A DNA stretch of 61,889 nucleotides from Planctomycetota bacterium. Its GTDB lineage: Bacteria; Planctomycetota; UBA8742; UBA2392. The stretch lies in the NCBI GenBank assembly GCA_019186845.1, contig JABARW010000042.1, positions 1 to 61,889 of the forward strand, given 5' to 3'. A model generated the notes under the pieces. That model made no database searches and had not been told where the DNA came from. It saw only the letters and a program-made list of their open reading frames with translations. The position numbers and the translations under genes were made by a program. Positions 8,473 to 16,946 of the stretch are shown here, piece after piece (position 1 is the first letter of the stretch; each line of letters begins with the position of its first letter).

Positions 8473-8507
8473 CCGGCCCCGGAGTCCGCTCCGAGGCCGG
8501 TTTGCTT
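8473..8507 (+). terminator. Rho-independent terminator after tRNA-Cys
   Basis: CCGGCCCCGGAG pairs imperfectly with CTCCGAGGCCGG around a TCCG loop, followed by TTTGCTT. Confidence 0.7.
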
Positions 8508-8577
8508 GAAGTCGCGCCCGCTGTTCAGGCGCCCGAGGCCGGTCGTGCGAAGCAGATGAACGCGGGCGTGTGAGCAA

Positions 8578-8606
8578 TCGACAAGGGGGCCCTGAAAACC
8601 CACAAT
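8578..8606 (+). promoter_or_regulatory. Promoter of MoxR-like gene, leaderless
   Basis: A -35-like TCGACA (8578-8583) and a -10-like CACAAT (8601-8606) are separated by exactly 17 nt. The -10 ends 6 nt before ATG 8613, so transcription should start at the start codon; no Shine-Dalgarno is present. Confidence 0.55.
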
Positions 8607-8612
8607 CTTCCC

Positions 8613-10145
8613 ATGCCCAAGCCCAACAATCCGCTGCTGGACCTGCTCAAGGGGCGCGCCGAAGTCAACGCCAACCTTGAAGTTCACCTCAGCGAGCGCG
8701 ACGGAGCTTCGCTTCACGACAAAATGCGCCAGGCCTACTGGTGGATTGTCAACAACGCCATCATCTGCCCCTACTACGACATCGAATTCGGCGCCAGGTC
8801 CCGCCTCAAGAACGCCGCCGGAGATGAGCTCATCCTTCACGATGACCAGAGCTTTTCCAGCTTTGTCCTCATACCCATGCTCACCCTCTTTACCTGCCGT
8901 CGCGCTCTGATGGTGGGCGGGCCGGGGCGCGGCAAGACCTCAAGCGCGATCCTGATGGCGCTGTTGTCGGGTATGAGCAAGGAGGACACGAGGCGCAGCA
9001 TCCAGCGCGGGCACCCGCAACTGACGATCTCGGATCTGCTGGGCGCGCCGCTTCCCGCGGACATGATGAAGGCCGAGAGCGCCAAAGACATCAAGGTCGC
9101 CTGGCGCAACTGGATTGGCCAGCGCGTCAAAATCATTGACGAATACAATCGCATACCTACCAAGACGCAGAGCGCACTGCTCTCGCTCATGGGCGAGGGC
9201 TACGCCGAGATGTTCGACCAGTATGTCTATTCCGGCAAGTCGAGCTGGTTCCTCACGGCCAACGACGACGCCGGCGGCGGAACGTTTCAGGTCATTGAGG
9301 CCCTCAAGGACCGCATTGACGTGGTCGTGCGCGCCGTGCCCTTCAACAGCGGTTTCATTCACGCGCTGCTGCAGCGCATCGAGAGCGACAAGCACCCCGA
9401 GGACCTGATCCCCGGCGAGATCATCTTCACGGCCCGGGAGCTGGAGGCCATCTACAAGGCCATTCTGGCCGTGCAGGTGCCCGCCCCGGTGATGGATCGC
9501 CTGGCTTTCTTCATGGGCCAGCTTGACTTCTGCCGCATGGCCAGCAGCCAGTTCGAGTACAAGAGCAAGGACACACTCAAGCTCGCGGGGCAGGGCGTAG
9601 GCGCTGTGTGCAACGAGCAATGCCCGCTGGACAAGAAAGTCCACCTCTGCACCCAGACAGAAAACGGCGTGAGCGCCCGCAGCTTCCAGACCGCCCTGCA
9701 CTTCATGAAGGCGCTGGCCTACTTCCGCGGACACACGCAGGTCGAGATCGAGGATATGAGGCAGATCCTGCCCTGGGTGCTGCACGACAAGCTGGTGCCC
9801 AACACGCGCAGCCTGTTTTTTGAGGGTAAGGGCCAGCGCCAGCTTCTCCAGGATCGCGTGGCCTGGATACGCAACATGGTGGACATGAGCCACGAGCAGT
9901 TCTCGCGCCACGAGCCCGTGCGCCGCGAAGTAACCGCTCTGCGTCAGGAACTGGACCTCGGCCTCAACGGCGTGGACCTGCGAACGGTGGAAAAGCGCCT
10001 GGGTGCCGTGAGCGCCGCCATGGACCGCCTGATGAAGGCCGAGCTCAGCCCGCCGGCCTACGAAGACCTGATCCACCTCAAGTCCATCTACAGCCGCTAT
10101 CGCAACTACGCCGCCTGGCTCAAGAGCAATCGCGCCCATGCATGA
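8613..10145 (+). CDS. MoxR-like AAA+ ATPase with a four-cysteine cluster
   Basis: 510 residues. Walker A is GGPGRGKT (102-109), Walker B KIIDEYN (173-179), sensor 1 WFLTAND (212-218), an arginine-finger-like LKDRIDV (231-237), and a sensor-2/lid helix SARSFQTALHFMKALAYFRG (355-374). This matches the MoxR/RavA group of chaperone-like ATPases. Unusually, the lid region has C307, C333, C337 and C346, arranged like a zinc site or Fe-S ligand set. The C-terminal 110 residues are helical. It overlaps the next gene by 8 nt. MoxR proteins normally pair with a VWA-domain protein; none is present here. Confidence 0.85.
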   Translation: MPKPNNPLLDLLKGRAEVNANLEVHLSERDGASLHDKMRQAYWWIVNNAIICPYYDIEFGARSRLKNAAGDELILHDDQSFSSFVLIPMLTLFTCRRALMVGGPGRGKTSSAILMALLSGMSKEDTRRSIQRGHPQLTISDLLGAPLPADMMKAESAKDIKVAWRNWIGQRVKIIDEYNRIPTKTQSALLSLMGEGYAEMFDQYVYSGKSSWFLTANDDAGGGTFQVIEALKDRIDVVVRAVPFNSGFIHALLQRIESDKHPEDLIPGEIIFTARELEAIYKAILAVQVPAPVMDRLAFFMGQLDFCRMASSQFEYKSKDTLKLAGQGVGAVCNEQCPLDKKVHLCTQTENGVSARSFQTALHFMKALAYFRGHTQVEIEDMRQILPWVLHDKLVPNTRSLFFEGKGQRQLLQDRVAWIRNMVDMSHEQFSRHEPVRREVTALRQELDLGLNGVDLRTVEKRLGAVSAAMDRLMKAELSPPAYEDLIHLKSIYSRYRNYAAWLKSNRAHA

Positions 10146-10980
10146 ACGCGCTTCCTCGGGCCTGTCGGTCATTGAGGCCATCGAGCGCGAGGCCCGGAGC
10201 CGCTATGTGCGCTTTGACGCGGCTTTCTGGCGCGAAGTCATCGAAGGTCCGCTCGTCGAGCTGACTGAGAGTCTGGCCGGTGAGCCCGCGGCCCAGAGCC
10301 GCCGGCTGGCCGAGGCCTACCTGCGGCTCTGCGCTGCCGGCATCGGTCAGGGGTACTTCTTCTCTTCGCAGGCCGGGGCCCGGAACTTCTTCTCAATGGC
10401 CTTTGGCAGCCTGCTGCCGCGCCGTCTGGCGGAAGTATCGCGCGAGAAGCGCCCGGAGGTATTGGCCCAGTGCTTCAATCTGGCCGAGAATCTGGAGCGT
10501 TCGTCAGGCTGGCTGCGCCAGATCTTCTTGCGCTTGTGCTCCCGCCTCAGCAGCCTCGAGGGGCTGGAGGCCCTGGTCTCGGACGTGGCCAGGCGTGTGT
10601 TCGAGCCGCCGGCGCGCAAGTTGGGCGAAACGTTCACGGCCAAGTGGCTGCACCTGGCCGAAGACGACCTGCGCTTTCTGCCCGGGCGCATTGAGTTCGT
10701 CGCGCCCACGGTATTGCGCATCTTTGACCGCCACCAGGACGGCCGCAACGGCGGCGCGCCCGTCACGCTGGGCGTCTGGCTTGCAGACGAGCCCGTGGCC
10801 CTGGGGCCCATGGGCGCACAGCAGCCTCCCGGTCCGCCCGAAGAAGAGGATGAGAAACTCTGGCAGGCCCTGGCCCGCTCCGACGGGCGCTTCTCACCTG
10901 CCTTCGACGCGGTGCGCAACGCCTGGCATGGCGCGGCCACGCTCCAGACTTCGCAGATGCTCGTCGTGCTCTATCCGTGA
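10138..10980 (+). CDS. Unknown helical protein coupled to MoxR-like ATPase
   Basis: 280 residues, largely helical, with no signal peptide or membrane segment. There is no VWA MIDAS motif (DxSxS) and no motif I recognise. A short acidic/proline linker (QQPPGPPEEEDEKLW) near residue 220 separates the main body from a C-terminal segment. Its start (ATG 10138) lies inside the end of the ATPase gene with an 8-nt overlap, implying coupled translation and a shared job, probably as a substrate adaptor or effector of the ATPase. Confidence 0.75.
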   Translation: MHERASSGLSVIEAIEREARSRYVRFDAAFWREVIEGPLVELTESLAGEPAAQSRRLAEAYLRLCAAGIGQGYFFSSQAGARNFFSMAFGSLLPRRLAEVSREKRPEVLAQCFNLAENLERSSGWLRQIFLRLCSRLSSLEGLEALVSDVARRVFEPPARKLGETFTAKWLHLAEDDLRFLPGRIEFVAPTVLRIFDRHQDGRNGGAPVTLGVWLADEPVALGPMGAQQPPGPPEEEDEKLWQALARSDGRFSPAFDAVRNAWHGAATLQTSQMLVVLYP

Positions 10981-11007
10981 GGCAGGCCGCTGACTCTGTC
11001 CTGGCCG

Positions 11008-12141
11008 CTACAGCGCCTCCAGCGCGTCGCAGACATAATCCACTTCGGCCGCGCTCATGGTTGTGAAGAAGGGCAGGGCCAGAATCTGCCGGGCGATGCC
11101 CTCGGCGATATTCAGGGTGCCGGGTGATTCGCCATATTTTTCGCGGTAGAAGGGCTGCAGGTGCAGCGGCGGGTCGAAGTAGCGCTCCGTCGCAATGCCC
11201 TTGTCGGCCAGCGCACCGATGACTTTCTCGCGTGAGACGCCCTCGCGGCAGATGATGTTGAACGTGCTCCACGCGCGGCGGCAGCCGGCAATCTCCATGG
11301 GCAGGATAAAGCGGTCCTTCAGCGGCCGCAGTCGGCCGCGGTAATGCTCGGCCAGGCGCTGGCGTTGCGCCAGGGTTTCGTCGATGCGCGCAAGCTGGCT
11401 CACGCCCAGCGCCGCAGACATTTCGTCCATGCGGTAGTTGAAACCCAGCCTCGTGTGCGTCAGCCAGCTGGCGCCCTTGCCCCCGCCCTTGGGCGCGGCC
11501 GGGTCGCGCCCGAGGTTGATCAGGCTGCGGCAGGCGTCTGCGAAGGCCGCGTCGTGGGTGACAATCAGGCCGCCTTCGCCCGTGGTCACGGGGCAGCCCG
11601 GATAGCAGCTGAACACCGTGGCCAGCGCCGCGGGGCTGCCGCCGACCTTGACCGAACCCGCCTGCGCCCCCCAGGCCTGTGAGGCCTCCTCAATCACTAC
11701 AAGGCCGCAGGTTTCGGCCTCGCCGCACAGCGCCGCGCTTTCGGCGGGCAAGCCAAAGGTGTGCGAAACAACCAGGGCCTGGCTTTCCTCGCTCAGAGCC
11801 GAAATGGCCTTGCGGGGGTCCAGGTTGAGCGAAATGGGGTCAATGTCCACGAAGCGTGGCCGCGCCGAGCACTGCTCAATGGCGTTGGCGGCCGCGATGA
11901 AGGCAAAGGGACTGGTGATGACTTCGCGGCCGGGAGCAATCCCCGCGGCCAGCAGCGCGGCATGGAGGGCCGTGGCATGGCTGCTGACGGCGATGGCGAA
12001 CTTCGCGCCCACATAGGCCGCGGCCATTTCCTCGAAGAGGGCCGTCTGGGGCCCCTGCGTGAGTTTGCCGGACTTGAGGACGGCGCTGACCGCCGCGACG
12101 TCTTCGGGGGTGATTTCAGGCTTGCTCAGGGGGATGTTCAT
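11008..12141 (-). CDS. DegT/DnrJ/EryC1/StrS-family protein lacking the PLP lysine
   Basis: 377 residues with the full-length fold of sugar-nucleotide aminotransferases: PLSKPEITPEDVAAV at the N-terminus, SSHATALHAALLAAGI, FVDIDPISLNLDP, and the region LGFNYRMDEMSAALG. At the position where family enzymes hold the Schiff-base lysine (Y-P-N-K-x-x-TTGEGG) this protein has YPGCPVTTGEGG, so Cys183 replaces Lys. The usual ED pair that contacts the cofactor nitrogen is EE. It may be a dehydratase-like variant or non-catalytic. ATG 12141 has TAACGT 6 nt upstream. Confidence 0.85.
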   Translation of the reverse strand: MNIPLSKPEITPEDVAAVSAVLKSGKLTQGPQTALFEEMAAAYVGAKFAIAVSSHATALHAALLAAGIAPGREVITSPFAFIAAANAIEQCSARPRFVDIDPISLNLDPRKAISALSEESQALVVSHTFGLPAESAALCGEAETCGLVVIEEASQAWGAQAGSVKVGGSPAALATVFSCYPGCPVTTGEGGLIVTHDAAFADACRSLINLGRDPAAPKGGGKGASWLTHTRLGFNYRMDEMSAALGVSQLARIDETLAQRQRLAEHYRGRLRPLKDRFILPMEIAGCRRAWSTFNIICREGVSREKVIGALADKGIATERYFDPPLHLQPFYREKYGESPGTLNIAEGIARQILALPFFTTMSAAEVDYVCDALEAL

Positions 12142-12147
12142 GGCGCC

Positions 12148-12153
12148 ACGTTA
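12148..12153 (-). promoter_or_regulatory. -10 element (TAACGT) of the DegT-like gene
   Basis: Minus-strand TAACGT ends 6 nt before ATG 12141, consistent with a leaderless transcript. The divergent obg promoter lies about 55 bp away in the same intergenic gap. Confidence 0.4.
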
Positions 12154-12206
12154 GCTCGAAGATGCTTTGTGTGCAGCCTGCCGCTTCTCACGGGCGCTTT
12201 TGACCC

Positions 12207-12212
12207 TACTAT
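12207..12212 (+). promoter_or_regulatory. -10 element (TACTAT) of obg
   Basis: TACTAT ends 6 nt before ATG 12219 and no Shine-Dalgarno sequence lies between, so the obg mRNA is probably leaderless. Confidence 0.5.
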
Positions 12213-12218
12213 CTCGCC

Positions 12219-13385
12219 ATGTTCGTGGACGAAACCGAGTTGAAGGTCAGGGCGGGGCGCGGCGGCGACGGCCACGTCTCGTTTCATCGGGAGAAGTATG
12301 TGGACAAGGGCGGCCCCGACGGCGGCGACGGCGGTCGCGGCGGCGATGTTGTGCTCGTGGCCAGCCACCACCTCGATGGTCTGGGCCATCTGCGCTACAC
12401 GAAGGAGATCAAGGCCAAGAACGGCGGAAAGGGCGGCACCAGCAACTGCCACGGTGCCAACGCTGACGACGTGATCATTGAAGTGCCCGTGGGAACGCTG
12501 GTGTATGAGCTGGTGGAGGAAGGTGAACCGCAGGCCGAGGAGCCACCCGAGCCTGAAGGCGACGAAATCCACGCCCCGCCCGAAGCCTTCACGGCCGAGG
12601 GTGCCAGCGGCGAGGACATCGAACTCAAGCCCCGTCCCCGTTCGGCCCGCCTGCTGGTCGACATGAACGAGCATGGCATGCGCTACGTCGCGGCCTACGG
12701 CGGGCAGGGCGGCCTGGGCAACAAGCACTTCGCCACGGCGACCAACCAGAGGCCCACGCGATTCAAGCCGGGCAAGCCCGGGCAGGCCAGGCACCTGCGC
12801 TTTGAACTCAAGCTCATTGCGGATGCGGGGCTTGTGGGTCTGCCCAACGCGGGCAAGAGCACGTTCTTGTCGCGCTGCACCAAGGCGCGGCCGAAGATCG
12901 GCGCCTATCCCTTCACCACCCTGGTGCCCTACCTGGGCGTGGTTCAGCTTGACGAGGAACATTCGTTTCTGCTGGCGGATATCCCCGGGCTGATCGAGGG
13001 GGCAAGCCAGGGCAAGGGGTTGGGCCACAAGTTTCTGCGCCACGTAGAGCGCACCCGTGTGCTGATCCATCTCATTGACTGCAGTGAGAACGAACCCGAT
13101 CAACTCAAGATCGACCACGACGTCATCGTGCGCGAACTCAGCGCGTTCTCCGTGGAACTTGCCCTCAAGCCTCGCTTGCTGGTTGCCAACAAAGCCGACG
13201 TGCCGGGCACAGCAGAGAAGGCGCAGGAGCTGGGCCGCCTGCTGGGGCAGAAAGTTCAGGTGATATCGGGCGTGACGGGCGCGGGCCTCAAAGAGCTGCT
13301 GTGGGAAGTGTACCGGCAGGTGCAGTCCCAGCGCGTCAAGCCCGAGGGCGAAGAGCCGCACAGCGCCCAGCCCCGACTCAGGTAG
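12219..13385 (+). CDS. obgE: GTPase Obg (CgtA)
   Basis: 388 residues. The glycine-rich Obg domain (GRGGDGHVSFHREKYVDKGGPDGGDGGRGG) is followed by the GTPase domain with G1 GLPNAGKS, G2 PFTTL, G3 DIPGLIEGA and G4 NKAD. Obg is an essential GTPase in 50S ribosome assembly and stress signalling. An acidic insertion of about 40 residues (roughly 95-138) interrupts the Obg domain between VPVGTLVYE and the GGQGGLGN loop; this is longer than usual. The C-terminal OCT domain is absent, as in many phyla. The 3' end overlaps the convergent hotdog gene by 8 bp. Confidence 0.95.
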   Translation: MFVDETELKVRAGRGGDGHVSFHREKYVDKGGPDGGDGGRGGDVVLVASHHLDGLGHLRYTKEIKAKNGGKGGTSNCHGANADDVIIEVPVGTLVYELVEEGEPQAEEPPEPEGDEIHAPPEAFTAEGASGEDIELKPRPRSARLLVDMNEHGMRYVAAYGGQGGLGNKHFATATNQRPTRFKPGKPGQARHLRFELKLIADAGLVGLPNAGKSTFLSRCTKARPKIGAYPFTTLVPYLGVVQLDEEHSFLLADIPGLIEGASQGKGLGHKFLRHVERTRVLIHLIDCSENEPDQLKIDHDVIVRELSAFSVELALKPRLLVANKADVPGTAEKAQELGRLLGQKVQVISGVTGAGLKELLWEVYRQVQSQRVKPEGEEPHSAQPRLR

Positions 13386-13815
13386 CGCCGCGCTGCGAGT
13401 AATCGATCAGCACGTAGAGCTTGAAGACGCCTTCGGCTAACAGGCGGTCCTGAACGCGCGCGCGGGCATGGAACAGCCCCATGCCATCCATGCGGCGCTG
13501 ACAGTCGGCCTCGAGGTCTATGGTCTCGCCTACCCGGGCCCGGGAGTAGAACTTCAGGCCCGTCAGCCCCGTGAGGTAGCCCTTGATGACGCGGCCGCCC
13601 TTGTCGCGGGCATGCTGTGCGTCTCCCGCGGCAATGGCCTGGGCCAGACACTCAATCAGCGAAGGATCCGAGAGTTCGCCGTTTTCAACGAAGGGGTCGG
13701 TCTCGCGGACCGTGCGCCGCGCGCAGATACGCTCGGCGCCCCAGACGGGAACTTCGTCCACGAGCACCATGGGCGGCCGATGAGGGATGAGCGACTTGAA
13801 GTCCGGCTGAGTCAT
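13378..13815 (-). CDS. FabZ/ApeP-like hotdog-fold dehydratase
   Basis: 145 residues of the 3-hydroxyacyl-ACP dehydratase-like hotdog family. It begins with the typical IPHRPPMVLVDEV strand, has the central helix SLIECLAQAIAA (Glu as the probable catalytic acid), and the GLKFYSRARVGETIDLEA strand pair. Such proteins dehydrate hydroxyacyl-ACP or bind acyl chains. Sequence context gives no pathway; it is convergent with obg. Confidence 0.78.
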   Translation of the reverse strand: MTQPDFKSLIPHRPPMVLVDEVPVWGAERICARRTVRETDPFVENGELSDPSLIECLAQAIAAGDAQHARDKGGRVIKGYLTGLTGLKFYSRARVGETIDLEADCQRRMDGMGLFHARARVQDRLLAEGVFKLYVLIDYSQRGAT

Positions 13816-14517
13816 CTTGGGGGGATTGAATCAGGACATGGCGGCCTGTCACGCACAATCGGCCCCATCACTTCACTATGGGTCTGACCTTCAGAGCCTG
13901 GCCCAGCCGCTACGGCAGGGCGCCTCAGGCGCCTGACGCGCATGGCCTCAACGCGCAACACGAGCGAAGCTGACGGGACAGAACCTGAGAAACGCAAGGA
14001 CCAATCTGGGGGCGGAACTGGTCAGTTGAGCGGCATGGCTAACGTGCGCTGGGCGGCCTCGCTGAAGCAGAAGTCCCTCTTTGAGGCTGAGTGTTCATGG
14101 CGCCATGCCGAGGACACGAGCAATTCGCCCCCGCCCGACGCCACCGACTGGGACTACTTCAAAGGCGAAAAGCCTCCAACGTCGCGCACGAAAGCAATGC
14201 CGACACCGAAACAATGCTGTTCAGGGGTAGCAGCGGCAGGGAAGCGCTGCTCTATCACAGCCTTCACGGCCTGAAGAAGAATCTGAATCCGCTGTTGAGC
14301 GAAATCGAAGTTACTGAGGCCAACGGCAAGAGCGAGCGACCGGCGCACTCACTGCCGCGCCCGTCACAGTCCGAAAAACAGGACTTTTCGAGCGTAATTG
14401 AATCGGAGACTGGAATCGGCGATACTCCGGCGTGCTTTTTTAGCGGACTGCCAGATGCTGCCGGTCGCCGCTGACTGTCTTGGTCTGATGTGGTGCCATT
14501 CGAGGGGAGTGTCTGTG
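13816..14517. other. Gene-poor gap of about 700 bp
   Basis: No convincing gene is visible. Several open frames of 60-130 codons overlap one another in both directions (for example around 13942-14274 and 14091-14474) without recognisable domains, ribosome binding sites or consistent codon use. It borders the accessory region to the right and may hold decayed genes. Confidence 0.5.
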
Positions 14518-16026
14518 ATGGACCTTTATCGCGTCGCAGTGCTGGTCTTGATTGTGCTGATTTGCGGGACATGCCGCGCCGACTCCGCTACGGTGCCTCA
14601 ATCCTATGCCCAGGCCGCTCCAAATCCTGAGAGTATTGAGCTGACGCTGACATACCGGGGGGAACCCTTTGCCAATCAGCCAATCGTTCTGTCCTACATA
14701 GAGGATGGGATGGGCAAGGGCAAAGGAGATGCTCGGCCAGCTCCAGGCGAAGACCAGATAGCCAGGGGCACGACAGATGCCGCCGGCAAGGTCACAATTG
14801 GGAAACTCTACAAAGGCGCGTACAACGTATGCACCGCGCTTGAACACGAGATGTCCACCCGCCAAGGCCTGTTGCTGAACGTGTACCGGCGCCCGGTGCA
14901 TCCGGGCAAGGACAGTGCGGCTACAATTGAACTTGAAGTTCCCGGCTGCACGCTTTTTGACGTTGCCAAGCCAGAACGTCCCGACTTTCACCTGATCGAA
15001 ATCAGGTTGTGGCCTCTTTCCCACACCGGCGCTGACCTGTGGTGCAGTTCTTCCAGTGGACTTGTGAACGTCGGCTACGTTCGCACGGGGCGCTGGCGCG
15101 TGGAGTGCCACTGGAAGCACTCGGGCTCGCCCGATCGGCAGCTGCGTCAAACTGCGGAAATCGTGATTCCTCCGGGCCGGGAGTTTTCCTACAGGCCGTC
15201 ATTGAAGACCTACAAGGTTTCCGGGACCGTGAAGGTTCCCAAGGAGTTCGACAGGTTCGGCGGAGAGGTCAAGATAGAAGAATTGGCCGGAAACGGGGGC
15301 TACAGCGGCCGGTACGATCTCAGCGGCAAGTTCGAGCTGGCCGATGTTCTAGAGGGAGAGTACAGCGCGTCGGCCTTTGCCAAGGCCAACAAGCTGGAGC
15401 AATTCTCAAATGGCAAGACGATCAGCGTAACGAAGGATCTGAAGGGCGTGGTCATCGACTTCTCTTCCCGCGTCGGCAAGATTGCCTATAGCCAGAAGCT
15501 TCCGGAAGGCTTCACGCGTCCGGCCGTCAAGGACGTTTCCATGCGCTTGCTCGACTCCAAAGGCGCGCCTATCGATCCCCGGCTTTCAAGGCCGCAAACG
15601 ATGAACTTGGGCTATGTTGACGTTCCCGCCGGCTCTTACCTGCTTGAGGCCTCCGGTTGCTGGATTCGGACAGTCACGACCAAGGTGACGGTCAAAGCCG
15701 GCCTGACGAGTGAAGTGGAGATCATATTGCAACCTGCCGCGTGGTGCGAAATCGAGATTTCATCCCTACACCGGCCTGCCACAGAAGCGCAATTCGTCGT
15801 TGAGGACAGCCAGGGCAAGGCGCTGCCGACAACCGGCTCAGGCACGATCGTGTTCGGGCAGAACACGGACAAATCCAGGCAAAGCCTGCTGATTGTGCAT
15901 GCCCTGCCGGAGAATGCCGCCCGCATCCACATTATCGCGCCGGGTTGCAAAGAAGTGGTTCTGGATGTGGACCCCAAACCCAAGAAACGCATCGGGCTGA
16001 AGTGCGCGCTTGATAAGGCGCCGTAG
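14518..16026 (+). CDS. Secreted protein with carboxypeptidase-regulatory-like repeats
   Basis: 502 residues from ATG 14518, which has a good ribosome binding site (GAGGGGAG about 8 nt upstream). A signal peptide (VLVLIVLICGTCRAD) is followed by strand-rich segments resembling carboxypeptidase-regulatory-like or prealbumin-like domains: LTLTYRGEPFANQPIVLSY, GTTDAAGKVTIGKLYKGAYNV, FELADVLEGEYSASAF, DVPAGSYLLEASG. Such domains usually have adhesive or structural roles outside the cell. The base composition is less GC-rich than its neighbours, hinting at acquisition. Confidence 0.72.
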   Translation: MDLYRVAVLVLIVLICGTCRADSATVPQSYAQAAPNPESIELTLTYRGEPFANQPIVLSYIEDGMGKGKGDARPAPGEDQIARGTTDAAGKVTIGKLYKGAYNVCTALEHEMSTRQGLLLNVYRRPVHPGKDSAATIELEVPGCTLFDVAKPERPDFHLIEIRLWPLSHTGADLWCSSSSGLVNVGYVRTGRWRVECHWKHSGSPDRQLRQTAEIVIPPGREFSYRPSLKTYKVSGTVKVPKEFDRFGGEVKIEELAGNGGYSGRYDLSGKFELADVLEGEYSASAFAKANKLEQFSNGKTISVTKDLKGVVIDFSSRVGKIAYSQKLPEGFTRPAVKDVSMRLLDSKGAPIDPRLSRPQTMNLGYVDVPAGSYLLEASGCWIRTVTTKVTVKAGLTSEVEIILQPAAWCEIEISSLHRPATEAQFVVEDSQGKALPTTGSGTIVFGQNTDKSRQSLLIVHALPENAARIHIIAPGCKEVVLDVDPKPKKRIGLKCALDKAP

Positions 16027-16193
16027 TTGGCTCACTAACGGGAGCCAGGCATCCTCCAGTTCTCGGGCTGTGTCCACGTACAATCGGCAATCGAAAGGTG
16101 AGGCGGTGTTGGCCTTGGCAAGTTGGTCACCCACTCTGAACGGCTGGCTCCGTGGCAGCCTCCGGTGTTTCTCAAGAGGCGCAGGCTGCTCGA

Positions 16194-16946
16194 TTAGATC
16201 TGGGGGTAGGGTTTTCGCAATATCGGCAGCAGGTTTGGCTCCACGTAGTCCATTCCGGGAAATCCGCTCCAAGCGATTGACCTGCGAACGTAATCGGTGA
16301 AGCTTGTGCAGTGACGCTCATACAGGAGTAGCGGTTCGACTTGCGGAAAGGAAGCATCAACCGCATAGGGGGTACCGCCACTTATGTTAGCCTTGTGCAA
16401 ATGGTCCGGGGCGACATCCAGCAAGAATGGTTCAGCTGCTAGCTCTGGGGCGGAATCGCGCTCATCGATTAGGTATGAGATGTACTCCGGGGTAACCTCT
16501 ACGACAAACGGGTCTGTGTAAACCACATCATGGGTGCTGGTGCCCTCCTTCGCGTACGTTGCCTTGGGCCAGTTCGGGTGTGAGCCACACAAATTGACGC
16601 AGCCGACTTCGATCATCCAAGCCTGTACTGACAGAGGCACAAAGATCCCACGCTCCCACAACTCGGCCAAATACTCCTGTGCCCCAGCCTCGGCTTCGAC
16701 ATGTGGAGATTCGGCCCCTTCAAAGAGATAGCCGCTGCTCGCCAATTCGTCGATTAGCTCCAGAACGAGGGCACGTGCACCTCTCATCATAAGGCGCGAG
16801 AATTGCAACGCCTCCGCTTTGAAGGCAGGCTCTTTGAGCCGAGATGATTGGGACGCAAAGACAGCCCAAGCTAAATGGGATTTCGACAGAGTAATCTTAC
16901 TCACATTATCCCTCTCGCATCGTCCCTTGAGCGTCTGCTCGATCAT
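16194..16946 (-). CDS. Putative immunity protein for the adjacent toxin
   Basis: 250 residues, soluble, no signal peptide. ATG 16946 overlaps the toxin's TGA in an ATGA tetranucleotide, the classic coupled arrangement of toxin and antidote. A recognisable segment is PLSVQAWMIEVG followed by VNLCGSHPNWP and DPFVVEV. I have seen similar strings in uncharacterised proteins, including ones near polymorphic toxins, but cannot name a family. An in-frame extension to 16994 is less likely. Lower GC than the flanking genes. The function is inferred from context only. Confidence 0.6.
   Translation of the reverse strand: MIEQTLKGRCERDNVSKITLSKSHLAWAVFASQSSRLKEPAFKAEALQFSRLMMRGARALVLELIDELASSGYLFEGAESPHVEAEAGAQEYLAELWERGIFVPLSVQAWMIEVGCVNLCGSHPNWPKATYAKEGTSTHDVVYTDPFVVEVTPEYISYLIDERDSAPELAAEPFLLDVAPDHLHKANISGGTPYAVDASFPQVEPLLLYERHCTSFTDYVRRSIAWSGFPGMDYVEPNLLPILRKPYPQI

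Noticed and set aside
13942..14474. Two overlapping open frames of 110 and 127 codons as genes
   Set aside because: No domain, no ribosome binding site, inconsistent composition, and they overlap each other in different frames.
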